Positions 24,055 to 31,968 of a DNA stretch of 41,838 nucleotides are shown one piece after another. Source of the stretch: RGIG3178 sp964533965 (GTDB taxonomy: Bacteria > Bacillota > Clostridia > Christensenellales > QAND01). The stretch is from assembly GCA_964533965.1 (NCBI GenBank), contig CAZHNN010000020.1, forward strand, positions 1 through 41,838. Reading direction: 5' to 3'. Position 1 is the first letter of the stretch; every line of letters starts with the position of its first letter. The translations under genes were made by a program, and so were the position numbers. The notes below the pieces were generated by a model, which did not search any database, had not been told where the DNA came from, and saw only the letters and a list, made by a program, of their open reading frames with translations.

Positions 24055-24071
24055 GCTTTGGGGTGATTATC

Positions 24072-25904
24072 ATGTGTGGAATTGCAGGAATGATCGATTA
24101 CAGTGGAAACCGGCCGAACAAAGCAACCACGCGGGCTATGCTGGACAGCATGAGAAGAAGAGGGCCGGATGACGAGGGCGAATACATCGTGGATTATGCC
24201 ACTCTTCTGCACGCGAGACTGGCGGTAGTGGACATCGAACACGGCAAACAACCGATGACCTGTGCCCATCGAGGCTGTGAATTCACCGTTGTATACAACG
24301 GCGAACTATACAACACCGAAGAAGTCCGCCGTGATCTTTTGCGTGAAGGCGAAACGTTTACAGGTCACAGCGACACGGAAGTGCTGTTGAAGGCATACGC
24401 TCATTGGGGAGAGGATTGCCTGTACAAGTTTAATGGCATTTATGCGTTTGGCATCTGGGATTCGCAAAAACAGGAGTTGTTCATCGCCAGGGACAGGATG
24501 GGTGTTAAGCCCTTCTTTTTTGCAAGGCCAAAGGGCGCGTTTCTGTTTGCGTCGGAAATAAAGACAATCCTAAAGCATCCTTATGTGGAACCCATACTAG
24601 ATGAAAAAGGCATTGCGGAAATTCTGTTCATCGGCCCCGGCAGGACACCGGGTTGTGGTGTATTTCGAGATATCTTCGAGTTGCGTCCCGGCTGGTGCGG
24701 GACATTCACCAGAAGAGGTCTGAGCATCCATCCCTATTTCAAATTGGAAGATCACCCGCACTCGGAGGATATGGAAACGACTACATCTCATGTGCGGGAT
24801 CTGGTTTTCGACGCAATCGAACGGCAGCTTGTCAGCGATGTTCCCATCGGTACGTTTTTGTCCGGTGGGCTGGATTCGAGCATCATCTCCGCCGTTGCAA
24901 ACAAAGTGCTAAAAGATCGCGGTGAAAAGCTGCAGACATTCTCCGTAACCTATCGTGACAACGAGAAATATTTTAAAGCCAATCGCTTCCAGCCCAACAG
25001 CGACGACGACTATATTCAAACAATGGTAGATTTTCTGGGTTCGGATCACCATCTTTTTGTCATCCAAATCCCCGAGCTGGTTCAGGCACTCTATAGCTCC
25101 GTAGATGCAAGAGATCTTCCCGGTTGGGCCGATGTGGACTCTTCTCTGCTGCTGTTCTGCGAGGATATCAAAAAGCATGTGACGGTTGCGCTATCCGGCG
25201 AGTGCGCGGATGAAATTTTCGGAGGATATCCTTGGTACCGTGATGAAAGAATCCGCTCCGCATACGGCTTCCCCTGGGCCCAGACGACCGGATATCGGAA
25301 CACCTTTCTCTCGCAGACACTTAAAAACCGCATAGACGGATTCGAACAAGTGGATCGCCGATATCGGGAAACGCTTTTGGAAGTCGACAAGCAACAGGAT
25401 TTGAACCCTCTTGAATCACGAATGCGTGAAATGGTGCATCTCAACATGTACTGGTTCATGCAGACGCTTCTGGACCGCAAGGACAGGATGAGCATGTACA
25501 GCGGCCTCGAAGTGCGCGTTCCCTTCTGCGACCACCGTATCGTGCAATACATGTATAGCGTCCCTTGGGAGATGAAGGACTATCAAGGCGTAGAAAAGGG
25601 TCTTTTGCGGCATGCGGTCAAAGGACTATTGCCGGAGAGCATCCTCACGCGTAAAAAAAGTCCCTATCCCAAAACTCACGATCCTGCGTATATGTCTGCC
25701 GTATGCCACGAATTAGAGAATATTCTATCACGTGATGACGCGCCCATCTGGCAGCTGCTAAACAAAGAAAATGTCAAAGGGCTGATGCACACAAATGCAC
25801 AGGAGCCATGGTATGGCCAGCTGATGACAACGCCACAGACAATAGCATATTTTCTACAACTGAATTACTGGATGGAAAAATATAGGGTCCGATTGAAGCT
25901 TTGA
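24072..25904 (+). CDS. asnB: Asparagine synthase (glutamine-hydrolysing)
   Basis: A 610-residue AsnB-type enzyme making asparagine from aspartate, glutamine and ATP. The catalytic nucleophile Cys2 is exposed by removal of Met1 (MCGIAGMI). The glutaminase half has RRRGPDDEG, VVYNGELYN and GHSDTEVLL. The synthetase half has the PP-loop FLSGGLDSS (SGG at 264-266) and later SGECADEIFGGYPWY and GLEVRVPFCD. I start at ATG 24072, because the N-terminal cysteine must follow Met1; upstream in-frame codons from 23997 are leader. GGGGTGA is the ribosome binding site. It could alternatively serve in peptide modification, but no such genes lie nearby. Confidence 0.95.
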   Translation: MCGIAGMIDYSGNRPNKATTRAMLDSMRRRGPDDEGEYIVDYATLLHARLAVVDIEHGKQPMTCAHRGCEFTVVYNGELYNTEEVRRDLLREGETFTGHSDTEVLLKAYAHWGEDCLYKFNGIYAFGIWDSQKQELFIARDRMGVKPFFFARPKGAFLFASEIKTILKHPYVEPILDEKGIAEILFIGPGRTPGCGVFRDIFELRPGWCGTFTRRGLSIHPYFKLEDHPHSEDMETTTSHVRDLVFDAIERQLVSDVPIGTFLSGGLDSSIISAVANKVLKDRGEKLQTFSVTYRDNEKYFKANRFQPNSDDDYIQTMVDFLGSDHHLFVIQIPELVQALYSSVDARDLPGWADVDSSLLLFCEDIKKHVTVALSGECADEIFGGYPWYRDERIRSAYGFPWAQTTGYRNTFLSQTLKNRIDGFEQVDRRYRETLLEVDKQQDLNPLESRMREMVHLNMYWFMQTLLDRKDRMSMYSGLEVRVPFCDHRIVQYMYSVPWEMKDYQGVEKGLLRHAVKGLLPESILTRKKSPYPKTHDPAYMSAVCHELENILSRDDAPIWQLLNKENVKGLMHTNAQEPWYGQLMTTPQTIAYFLQLNYWMEKYRVRLKL

Positions 25905-25910
25905 TAAGAA

Positions 25911-25941
25911 AGAGCGCCGGCATACGCCGGCGCTCTTTTTC
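25911..25941. terminator. Bidirectional terminator asnB / mrp
   Basis: agagcgccggc (25911-25921) / gccggcgctct (25926-25936), an 11-bp perfect stem with ATAC loop and a following T-run; an A-rich stretch precedes it on the plus strand. It ends two convergent genes. Confidence 0.93.
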
Positions 25942-25942
25942 T

Positions 25943-26827
25943 CTATTCCAGTTTGGAGAGCATATCCGTCACGGGCTTTAGGAAATCGCCCTTGTATTGC
26001 TCAATATTGCCGTGATCCACCAGGCTTGCCATTTCAGGTAGAATCGGTATCTGCGCTATCGTATCGATGCCATACTCTTTTGCGATTTCTTCCACATGGC
26101 TTTGTCCGAAGATACGATGTTTTTCATGGCAGTCCGGGCATTCGAAGTAGGACATGTTCTCCACCAGCGCCAACACCGGGATCTCCAGCATCGCCGCCAT
26201 TTTAACTGCCTTCTGCACGATCATCGATACGAGCTCCTGCGGGGATGTCACGATAATGATGCCATCCATCGGGATGGACTGGAAGATCGTCAACGGCACA
26301 TCGCCCGTTCCCGGTGGCATATCGATGAACATATAGTCGACATTGTTCCAAACCACGTCTGTATAGAATTGCTTGACCGTGCCGGCCAATACCGGACCGC
26401 GCCATACAACCGGATCGGTATTGTTCTCCAGCAGCAAGTTCATGGACATGATCTCAACCCCGGTCTTGCTCTTGACGGGATAGATCGCGTTTTCGTCGCC
26501 TGTAGCCCGCTCTTTGATACCGAAGGCTTTGGGGATGGACGGCCCTGTGATGTCCGCGTCCATGATGGCGCTGCGGTATCCGAGCCGATTCATGGCAACC
26601 GCTAAAAGCGATGTTGTCAGCGATTTGCCGACGCCTCCCTTACCGCTCACAATGCCGATGATGTGCTTGATGCTGCTGTATTCATGCGGCAAAACGCGAA
26701 AATCCTCCTGCCTGTCACCGCATTCCAGGCTGCACGACCCACAGTTTCCGCTGCATCCCTGATCCATGTCTTTGTCATTGCCTTCCAAGTTGCAGGATTC
26801 GCAGTTCCCGCTGCATCCCTGATCCAT
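25943..26827 (-). CDS. mrp: Mrp/NBP35-type Fe-S cluster carrier ATPase
   Basis: A 294-residue P-loop ATPase (ApbC/Mrp) that assembles or carries [4Fe-4S] clusters in the cytoplasm. The deviant Walker A GKGGVGKS is at 62-69, then MDADITGPSIP, VVWRGP, the Walker B region FIDMPPGTGD and a C-terminal ECPDC pair for the bridging cluster. The N-terminal Cys-rich stretch is duplicated: MDQGCSGNC.SC occurs at residues 1-12 and again at 21-32. GGGAGG lies upstream of the ATG. It is convergent with asnB across a shared terminator. Confidence 0.93.
   Translation of the reverse strand: MDQGCSGNCESCNLEGNDKDMDQGCSGNCGSCSLECGDRQEDFRVLPHEYSSIKHIIGIVSGKGGVGKSLTTSLLAVAMNRLGYRSAIMDADITGPSIPKAFGIKERATGDENAIYPVKSKTGVEIMSMNLLLENNTDPVVWRGPVLAGTVKQFYTDVVWNNVDYMFIDMPPGTGDVPLTIFQSIPMDGIIIVTSPQELVSMIVQKAVKMAAMLEIPVLALVENMSYFECPDCHEKHRIFGQSHVEEIAKEYGIDTIAQIPILPEMASLVDHGNIEQYKGDFLKPVTDMLSKLE
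26708..26827 (-). repeat. 60-bp tandem duplication at the start of mrp
   Basis: The first 60 bases of the gene (26827-26768) are repeated in frame at 26767-26708, near identical over the first 27 bases and diverged later. Each unit encodes MDQGCSGNC plus a second CxxC-spaced SC. Confidence 0.85.
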
Positions 26828-26908
26828 ATTTCAATTCCTCCCGGATTTTTAATTGACTCTATATTATTGTTGCGCCCTATATTGATGGCCTGTCGCCTTT
26901 TATTTATG

Positions 26909-27916
26909 CTATTGGATCGATTCCATTCTGGCGTTTCGGTTTCTAAAAGCGCGAAAGAAACAATCCCCTGCATCCCAGATCATCGCGATGATGAAGATGG
27001 CACTAAGTATGAAGACACCTTTTTCAAAGCCGGAAATCGCAACGTCCTTAGCTACGGATAAGGTCGTGGCAACCTTTGTGATAAACGCCTCATTGAACAC
27101 GCCGGAATGAAAGAAATAGACAAAGTATGCTGCGCTGCCGATGTTGTACAGAAGGTTTAGCGCCGCGAGCGGAAAGTTCCAATACCCGTAAATCAACTTT
27201 CCGATGGAGACCATCAGCGATCCCACAGCCACCGCTATGACAAAGGGCACCATGGTGACAAGGACGTTGGAATGAAACAACGCCACGACAGGCCTTCCCT
27301 TTTCATACCATGCGATGTATTGGGGATAGCGTATCATCACGATCACCCAAACGACATTGAGCAGAATGGAAGTAATCATGGAAACCGCAACCGCTCTGCG
27401 CGGGATCCTCCGTACCTGGCGCGGTATATCAGGCAAATCGCGGATCGACCAGGACTTGTCGTGTCTTGCATGGTTGATGTAATCGATCAGCGCAAATATG
27501 ACTGTAACGCAGGTAAAGGACGCCACTGCAGCGATACCCAGGCTCTTAATAAAGGAAAGGAATATCACTGCCAACAGGGTGGATATCGACGGATTTTGTA
27601 CAATTGATAGGATATCCGTTACAAGGCTTACCGTAAGAATGATGGAAAACAGTATGAGGCCCGCGATCTTCATCGCTCGCAGATAATCATCGAACAACGC
27701 CGGCGAAATCAAAAACCGTTTTCTTGAACGGTACTGCTCCGCCATTTCCACTGTGGATCCGAGGGAATTTAGCACCCTGGCCACATCGTCGTCTGACGGC
27801 TCGTTTGGCAGCATCGCGTTTATCTTTGCGTACAGATCGGCTTTTGCCCGATCGCGGTCGTTTTTAGGCAACCTGCGGATGACATCATAAACGTATTTTT
27901 CAATATGCTGATGCAT
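26909..27916 (-). CDS. Multipass membrane protein with HAAS-like N-terminus
   Basis: A 335-residue membrane protein I cannot assign to a named function. Residues 1-65 are soluble and look like a HAAS-type domain (IEKYVYDVIRRLPKNDRDRAKADL, then SDDDVARVLNSLGSTVEMAEQYR). Six or seven hydrophobic segments follow (starting IAGLILFSIILTVSLV, FVIAVAVGSLMVSI, FILSAIFIIAMIW). A charged cytoplasmic loop around 150-175 carries IPRQVRRIPRRA. HAAS proteins usually sit next to a PadR regulator; none is visible here. GGGGGAAG lies upstream of the ATG at 27916. It is 81 bases upstream of mrp on the same strand, so cotranscription is possible. Confidence 0.7.
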   Translation of the reverse strand: MHQHIEKYVYDVIRRLPKNDRDRAKADLYAKINAMLPNEPSDDDVARVLNSLGSTVEMAEQYRSRKRFLISPALFDDYLRAMKIAGLILFSIILTVSLVTDILSIVQNPSISTLLAVIFLSFIKSLGIAAVASFTCVTVIFALIDYINHARHDKSWSIRDLPDIPRQVRRIPRRAVAVSMITSILLNVVWVIVMIRYPQYIAWYEKGRPVVALFHSNVLVTMVPFVIAVAVGSLMVSIGKLIYGYWNFPLAALNLLYNIGSAAYFVYFFHSGVFNEAFITKVATTLSVAKDVAISGFEKGVFILSAIFIIAMIWDAGDCFFRAFRNRNARMESIQ

Positions 27917-28046
27917 GCCATTCTTCCCCCTTTGCGGATTGCCGAAAGTTTACAATGCTTTGTTGCTGCCCACAGCGGCTTAGTATGGAAATGGCTAGCC
28001 CCGCTTTCGTGCATCTATAGCTAAAGCTGAGTGTGTGTTCCCTGTC

Positions 28047-28076
28047 ATTCTATTGTGTCCTGCATGAACTTGTCAA
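28047..28076 (-). promoter_or_regulatory. Promoter of the HAAS-like gene
   Basis: TTGACA (28076-28071) and TAGAAT (28052-28047) with an 18-base spacer on the minus strand. Confidence 0.6.
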
Positions 28077-28135
28077 TTGTCACATCCCGTCACTTATGTA
28101 TACCACATTATTCATAGCTTCTCTTTTCCGTCTTC

Positions 28136-28164
28136 TTGACGAAGCTTTCCTAAAACAGTATTCT
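28136..28164 (+). promoter_or_regulatory. Promoter of ybaK
   Basis: TTGACG (28136-28141) and TATTCT (28159-28164) with a 17-base spacer, 61 bases upstream of the ATG at 28226. Confidence 0.6.
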
Positions 28165-28225
28165 CAAGAACAGTGACGGATCCCATCGGATTCAATCCTT
28201 TTTATGATTGGTATGGAGGAATACT

Positions 28226-28707
28226 ATGTCGGTTTCGGATGTAAGGGAATATTTGAAGAACTTTCAATTGGATTCAAGGGTAAAGGAGTTCTCTGTTTCA
28301 AGCGCTACCGTAGAACTGGCGGCCGAGGCTGTCGGTGTGGAGCCTGCGCGTATTGCCAAAACGCTTTCTTTTTTACAAAAAGATGGGGACAAATGCCTAT
28401 TGATTGTTGCCGCCGGGGACACCCGCGTGGACAACACGAAATTCAAGCAACAGTTCGGGTATAAAGCGAAGATGCTGGATGTTGATCAGGTCGTTCGATT
28501 CACGGGGCATCAGATCGGCGGCGTCTGTCCGTTTGCCATTGNNNNNNNNNNGTCGATGTGTATTTGGATGTTTCGCTCAAACGGTTTTCTACCATATACC
28601 CTGCCGCAGGCAGCGGCAATTCGGCTGTGGAATTGACATGCAACGAACTGTATACAACAAGCCGGGCAAATGATTGGGTGGATGTCTGTAAAGACTGGGA
28701 ATCGTAG
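28226..28707 (+). CDS. ybaK: YbaK/EbsC-family aminoacyl-tRNA deacylase (crossed by N-gap)
   Basis: A YbaK-type protein of about 160 residues that hydrolyses misacylated tRNA, typically Cys-tRNA(Pro). The first part has VGVEPARIAKTLSFL with the likely catalytic Lys45, then TRVDNTKFKQQFG and FTGHQIGGVCPFAI. Ten Ns follow (28542-28551). The second part resumes in another frame as VDVYLDVSLKRFSTIYPAAG, then GNSAVELT and WVDVCK, which are the expected C-terminal motifs. Allowing for about 3 residues in the gap, the gene is complete and ends at TAG 28705. GGAGG is six bases before the ATG. The gene is intact; the break is an assembly artefact. Confidence 0.88.
28542..28551. other. Assembly gap, 10 Ns
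   Basis: A run of exactly ten Ns in ybaK. The reading frame on the right needs a gap of 2 modulo 3 bases (for example 8), not 10. Confidence 0.98.
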
Positions 28708-28718
28708 AGGTGAAAAAG

Positions 28719-29240
28719 ATGGATTTCACGCTTCGTCCGTTTCGCATGGAGGATGTGAGCAGTATCCAATGTTATGCCAATAACAACTCCATTGCTCAAT
28801 ATATGCGCAACGGATTCCCATTCCCTTTTACTCTGAAGGACTCATTGGCACTGATCAGACTATTGACACAGGCATCGTCTGATCGTGTGTTGGCCCGCGC
28901 GATCTGCGTTGACGACCGCGCGGTCGGATCCATAGGGATTTTTGTGCAGGACGATGTCTATTGCAAAACGGCCGATATCGCATATTGGCTTGGGGAGCCC
29001 TATTGGGGACATGGCATCATGACCCGAGCTATCAGGCTAGTGTGTAAAAAGGCGTTCGATCTGTTCGACATTGTGCGTATTCAAGCGGAACCCTTTGCAG
29101 AAAACCTGGCATCTCAGAGAGTGTTGGAAAAGGCTGGTTTTTATAAGGAGGGCACGCTCCGTTCACGCATCTATAAAAATGGGAAGCTGCAGGATGCATA
29201 TGTATATGCGTTGATAAGAGAGGAATTGTCGCGCAATTAG
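28719..29240 (+). CDS. GNAT N-acetyltransferase (RimJ/RimL type), second copy
   Basis: A 173-residue GNAT enzyme. Motif A is YWLGEPYWGHGIMTRAIRLV; the late block is RIQAEPFAENLASQRVLEKAGF followed by KEGTLRSRIYKNGKLQDAYVYAL, typical of the RimJ/RimL group. ATG 28719 has AGAGG 8 bases upstream; the GTG at 28710 overlaps that site. It begins 11 bases after ybaK and is probably cotranscribed. The substrate is unknown. Confidence 0.87.
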   Translation: MDFTLRPFRMEDVSSIQCYANNNSIAQYMRNGFPFPFTLKDSLALIRLLTQASSDRVLARAICVDDRAVGSIGIFVQDDVYCKTADIAYWLGEPYWGHGIMTRAIRLVCKKAFDLFDIVRIQAEPFAENLASQRVLEKAGFYKEGTLRSRIYKNGKLQDAYVYALIREELSRN

Positions 29241-29281
29241 TATCCATACAGCAGGTTGCTTCCTTGCATCCCATTACTGGG

Positions 29282-29309
29282 TTGAAATTGATAAAAAACA
29301 GAGTATACT
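29282..29309 (+). promoter_or_regulatory. Promoter of the DUF6530-like gene
   Basis: TTGAAA (29282-29287) and TATACT (29304-29309) with a 16-base spacer. A short direct repeat (ttagtaaa, ttagtaaa) follows at 29311-29326. Confidence 0.6.
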
Positions 29310-29350
29310 ATTAGTAAATTAGTAAATGTGTTAATCAGTAAGGAGTACGC

Positions 29351-29827
29351 ATGAGAGTACCAACCTATCTCAAACACAAACCGGTCATCGTTTCCGAGGA
29401 GTATGATCTGATTGACGGTCGGGACATACCTTCGGATACCAAGGGGCTTTCCGTTGGTCTGGCACAATGGAACGAGCGCGGGAAGCTGGATATCTCCGCG
29501 AAAATCTGGCGATATACCGGGCAAAAGTGGTCGCGGCAATCCGAAGAGATGCCATTGCACCGCGTGCTCGATCTGGCCATTTTGATCTGCCGGGCTGTTC
29601 TGCATTTTCGGGAAGCGTATCGATTTGAGAAGCTCTATGATCCCAAGAACCCACAGATCGACAGGATCGCTATGCAAGGCGGCGCCATGAATGTTGCCGT
29701 TTGCACCGAGAATCCGATGATAGATGAGGATATCCGCCTGTTCGAGGGCTCTTTACACAAGGACGAGGAGCTCTTAAGCGAGCGGCTGGTCCGGTTGAGC
29801 GCCATTTTAAAGGAATTAGGGTATTGA
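29351..29827 (+). CDS. DUF6530-like protein of unknown function
   Basis: A 158-residue soluble protein, not assigned to a reaction. Its features (HKPVIVSEEYDLIDGRDIP, LSVGLAQWNERGKLDISAK, KWSRQSEEMPLHRVLDLAIL) match my memory of the DUF6530 family, which is common in Clostridia; that match should be verified. It has no signal peptide, membrane helix or catalytic motif I can name. AAGGAG lies 7 bases before the ATG. Its TGA stop overlaps the start of the DNA glycosylase gene as TGATG, so the two are translationally coupled and may work together. Confidence 0.7.
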   Translation: MRVPTYLKHKPVIVSEEYDLIDGRDIPSDTKGLSVGLAQWNERGKLDISAKIWRYTGQKWSRQSEEMPLHRVLDLAILICRAVLHFREAYRFEKLYDPKNPQIDRIAMQGGAMNVAVCTENPMIDEDIRLFEGSLHKDEELLSERLVRLSAILKELGY

Positions 29828-30390
29828 TGGCTAAAACACTCCCTGCCGGCACCCCCGCGGATTATCCGAAAACAGGTATGATGGAACACATCATCCATCC
29901 GTTTGATCCTGTTTATGATGAAAACAGCAGGGTCTTGATACTGGGCACGATGGCATCGCCGGCCTCTAGGAAGGCCGGTTTCTATTATGGCCATCCGCAA
30001 AACCGCTTTTGGCGCATCATGGGTGATTTGTTTTCCCAAAGTACCCCGCGTACAAACGACGAACGCATAACCTTTTGCCATTGTCACCACATTGCGCTTT
30101 GGGATGTGCTAAAAAGCTGCGATATCAAAGGCGCGGACGACGGGAGCATTCGAAACGCCACCGCCCAGCCTATAGCGGAGTTGTTGAAAATAGTGCCCGT
30201 CCAGGCTGTGTTTACCACCGGACGAAAGGCATACGACCTGTACAGACAGCTTGTCTATCCTGCATCAAAAATGGAAGCCATTCTTCTTCCCTCCACCAGC
30301 CCTGCAAACTGCCGCTTTTACACCTATGAAGCCCTGCTCAAAGCGTATGAGCGCATCATACCGTATTGCAGCGATTTGGGCTCGTTGTAA
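29827..30390 (+). CDS. DNA-deoxyinosine glycosylase (UDG superfamily)
   Basis: A 187-residue member of the hypoxanthine-DNA glycosylase branch (COG3663/family 6) of the uracil-DNA glycosylase superfamily, which removes deaminated adenine from DNA. Visible motifs are ILGTMASPASRKAGFYYGHP and NRFWRIMGDLF near residues 38-69, and the late LPSTSPANCRF. The start ATG at 29827 shares its A with the upstream TGA. A second in-frame ATG pair 17 codons later precedes HIIHPFDPV, where many homologues begin, so the true start could be there. It lies directly upstream of metK, whose promoter overlaps its 3' end. Confidence 0.88.
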   Translation: MAKTLPAGTPADYPKTGMMEHIIHPFDPVYDENSRVLILGTMASPASRKAGFYYGHPQNRFWRIMGDLFSQSTPRTNDERITFCHCHHIALWDVLKSCDIKGADDGSIRNATAQPIAELLKIVPVQAVFTTGRKAYDLYRQLVYPASKMEAILLPSTSPANCRFYTYEALLKAYERIIPYCSDLGSL

Positions 30391-30413
30391 ACCCATTTTT
30401 TGAGTGTTATAAT
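30385..30413 (+). promoter_or_regulatory. Promoter of metK
   Basis: TTGTAA (30385-30390, including the stop codon of the glycosylase) and TATAAT (30408-30413) with a 17-base spacer. A second TATAAT at 30428-30433 repeats the motif ataatgcgga/ataatgcaga. No SAM riboswitch fits in the roughly 70-base leader. Confidence 0.65.
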
Positions 30414-30487
30414 GCGGATGTTTTTGCTATAATGCAGATACTAAATAGGCTCGATTCAATCAATGACGCTTTATAAAGGAGACATAT

Positions 30488-31678
30488 ATGACAAAGATGC
30501 TGTTTACTTCCGAATCCGTAACCGAGGGGCATCCCGATAAGATATGTGATCAAATTTCGGATACGATTCTGGACCGTATACTTGAAAAGGATCCTTACGC
30601 ACGCGTCGCTTGTGAAACGTGCTGCACGACCGGCCTTGTGATGATCATGGGCGAGATAACAACCGAATGCTATGTGGAAATAGCAAAGATAGCGCGAGAG
30701 GTCATCTGCGAGATCGGCTATAACAAGCCGGAGCTTAGCTTTAACGGCAACTCCTGCAGCGTCATCACGTGTCTTGACGAACAATCGGCAGATATCGCGA
30801 TGGGTGTCAACACCGCTTTTGAGAGCCGCAACGGTTCTGCGGATTTGGACGATTCCGTTGGCGCCGGAGACCAGGGCATGATGTTCGGGTATGCCTGTGA
30901 TGAAACGCCGGAGTATATGCCGCTGCCGATATCCCTTGCGCATGCCCTTTCCAAACGACTGGCGTATGTTCGCAAGGAAGGCATCGTTCCGTTCCTGTAT
31001 CCGGATGGCAAGACCCAGGTGACGGTGGAATATCATGATAAGCAGCCGGTTCGCATCGATACAGTCGTTCTGTCCACACAGCATCACGACGGTGTAGAAA
31101 TGGGTGAACTCAGGCATGCGATCACAGACAACGTCATCTTCCCCGTATTGCAAGGCCGAGGGCTGGATGACAACACCAAAATCCATATCAACCCGACAGG
31201 GCGCTTTGTCGTGGGCGGGCCGCAGGGTGACAGTGGGCTTACAGGCCGTAAAATCATCGTGGATACCTATGGCGGCTATTCGCGTCATGGAGGCGGCGCA
31301 TTCTCTGGCAAGGACCCGACAAAAGTGGACCGCAGCGCCTCCTATGCCGCCAGGCACATCGCCAAGAACATCGTTGCCGCGGGGCTTGCCAAACGCTGTG
31401 AAATACAGATCTCCTACGCCATCGGGGTCGCCAAGCCCGTTTCCGTTATGGTGGATACGTTTGGAACCGGTACCTTGCCTGATGATGACATAGCGAGCAT
31501 CGTCACGCAGCTGTTTGATCTTCGGCCAAACGCCATCATCCGTACCCTGGACCTGAGGAAGCCCGTCTATCGAAACGTTGCGGCGTACGGACATATGGGA
31601 CGAGAGGATCTGAATGTGAGCTGGGAAAAACTGGATCGGGTTTCGGATATCCTACAAGCTGTCAAGGCGCTGAGATAA
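30488..31678 (+). CDS. metK: S-adenosylmethionine synthetase
   Basis: A 396-residue cytoplasmic enzyme making S-adenosylmethionine from methionine and ATP. Signature segments are all present: SVTEGHPDKICDQISDTILD (methionine/ATP site), GAGDQGMMFGYA, TGRFVVGGPQGDSGLTGRK and GGGAFSGKDPTKVDRSA (phosphate loop). AAAGGAG sits ahead of the ATG. It has its own promoter and a strong terminator at 31693, so it is monocistronic. Length is normal for bacterial MetK. Confidence 0.98.
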   Translation: MTKMLFTSESVTEGHPDKICDQISDTILDRILEKDPYARVACETCCTTGLVMIMGEITTECYVEIAKIAREVICEIGYNKPELSFNGNSCSVITCLDEQSADIAMGVNTAFESRNGSADLDDSVGAGDQGMMFGYACDETPEYMPLPISLAHALSKRLAYVRKEGIVPFLYPDGKTQVTVEYHDKQPVRIDTVVLSTQHHDGVEMGELRHAITDNVIFPVLQGRGLDDNTKIHINPTGRFVVGGPQGDSGLTGRKIIVDTYGGYSRHGGGAFSGKDPTKVDRSASYAARHIAKNIVAAGLAKRCEIQISYAIGVAKPVSVMVDTFGTGTLPDDDIASIVTQLFDLRPNAIIRTLDLRKPVYRNVAAYGHMGREDLNVSWEKLDRVSDILQAVKALR

Positions 31679-31692
31679 AAGAAGCGAAACAG

Positions 31693-31719
31693 GGGCGGAC
31701 GATGTCCGCCCTTTTCTTT
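31693..31719 (+). terminator. Terminator of metK
   Basis: gggcggac (31693-31700) / gtccgccc (31704-31711), an 8-bp perfect stem with a 3-base loop, followed by ttttctttt. Confidence 0.92.
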
Positions 31720-31894
31720 TCAGTTTATACTCTTTGGCTTCTCAAAATGGCATTATCAAGCAGGTTCATACCGAAAATGGCTCTATACTCCGATAAAAGC
31801 AGTAAAGCACCCTTTCGGCTGCCCTTGCAGTGGTTGTCAAACCCCACATTTTGTATTATGTCCGCAAAGATTGACAATATCTGTAGTGTTCCGA

Positions 31895-31923
31895 TTGTTT
31901 TTTTATCGAATTTGGGCTATAAT
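31895..31923 (+). promoter_or_regulatory. Promoter of the xpt-nucleoside transporter operon
   Basis: TTGTTT (31895-31900) and consensus TATAAT (31918-31923) with a 17-base spacer. Transcription would start near 31930, leaving a leader of about 40 bases to the TTG start, too short for a purine riboswitch. Confidence 0.6.
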
Positions 31924-31968
31924 TTGGTATCATTTATGAAATGCACAAAGCGATGGGACGGTGCCGGT

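Larger units (their letters stand above)
27917..28225. other. Divergent intergenic region with a long leader
   Basis: 309 bases between the HAAS-like gene (minus) and ybaK (plus). It holds a promoter for each. On the minus strand the predicted leader runs about 124 bases from roughly 28040 to the start at 27916; a weak GCGG/CCGC pairing is seen in it, but I do not recognise a known riboswitch. Confidence 0.55.

Noticed and set aside
30407..31594. Open frame of 395 codons antisense to metK
   Set aside because: It lies exactly opposite a certain gene, has no ribosome binding site and no recognisable domain; it is a by-product of codon bias.
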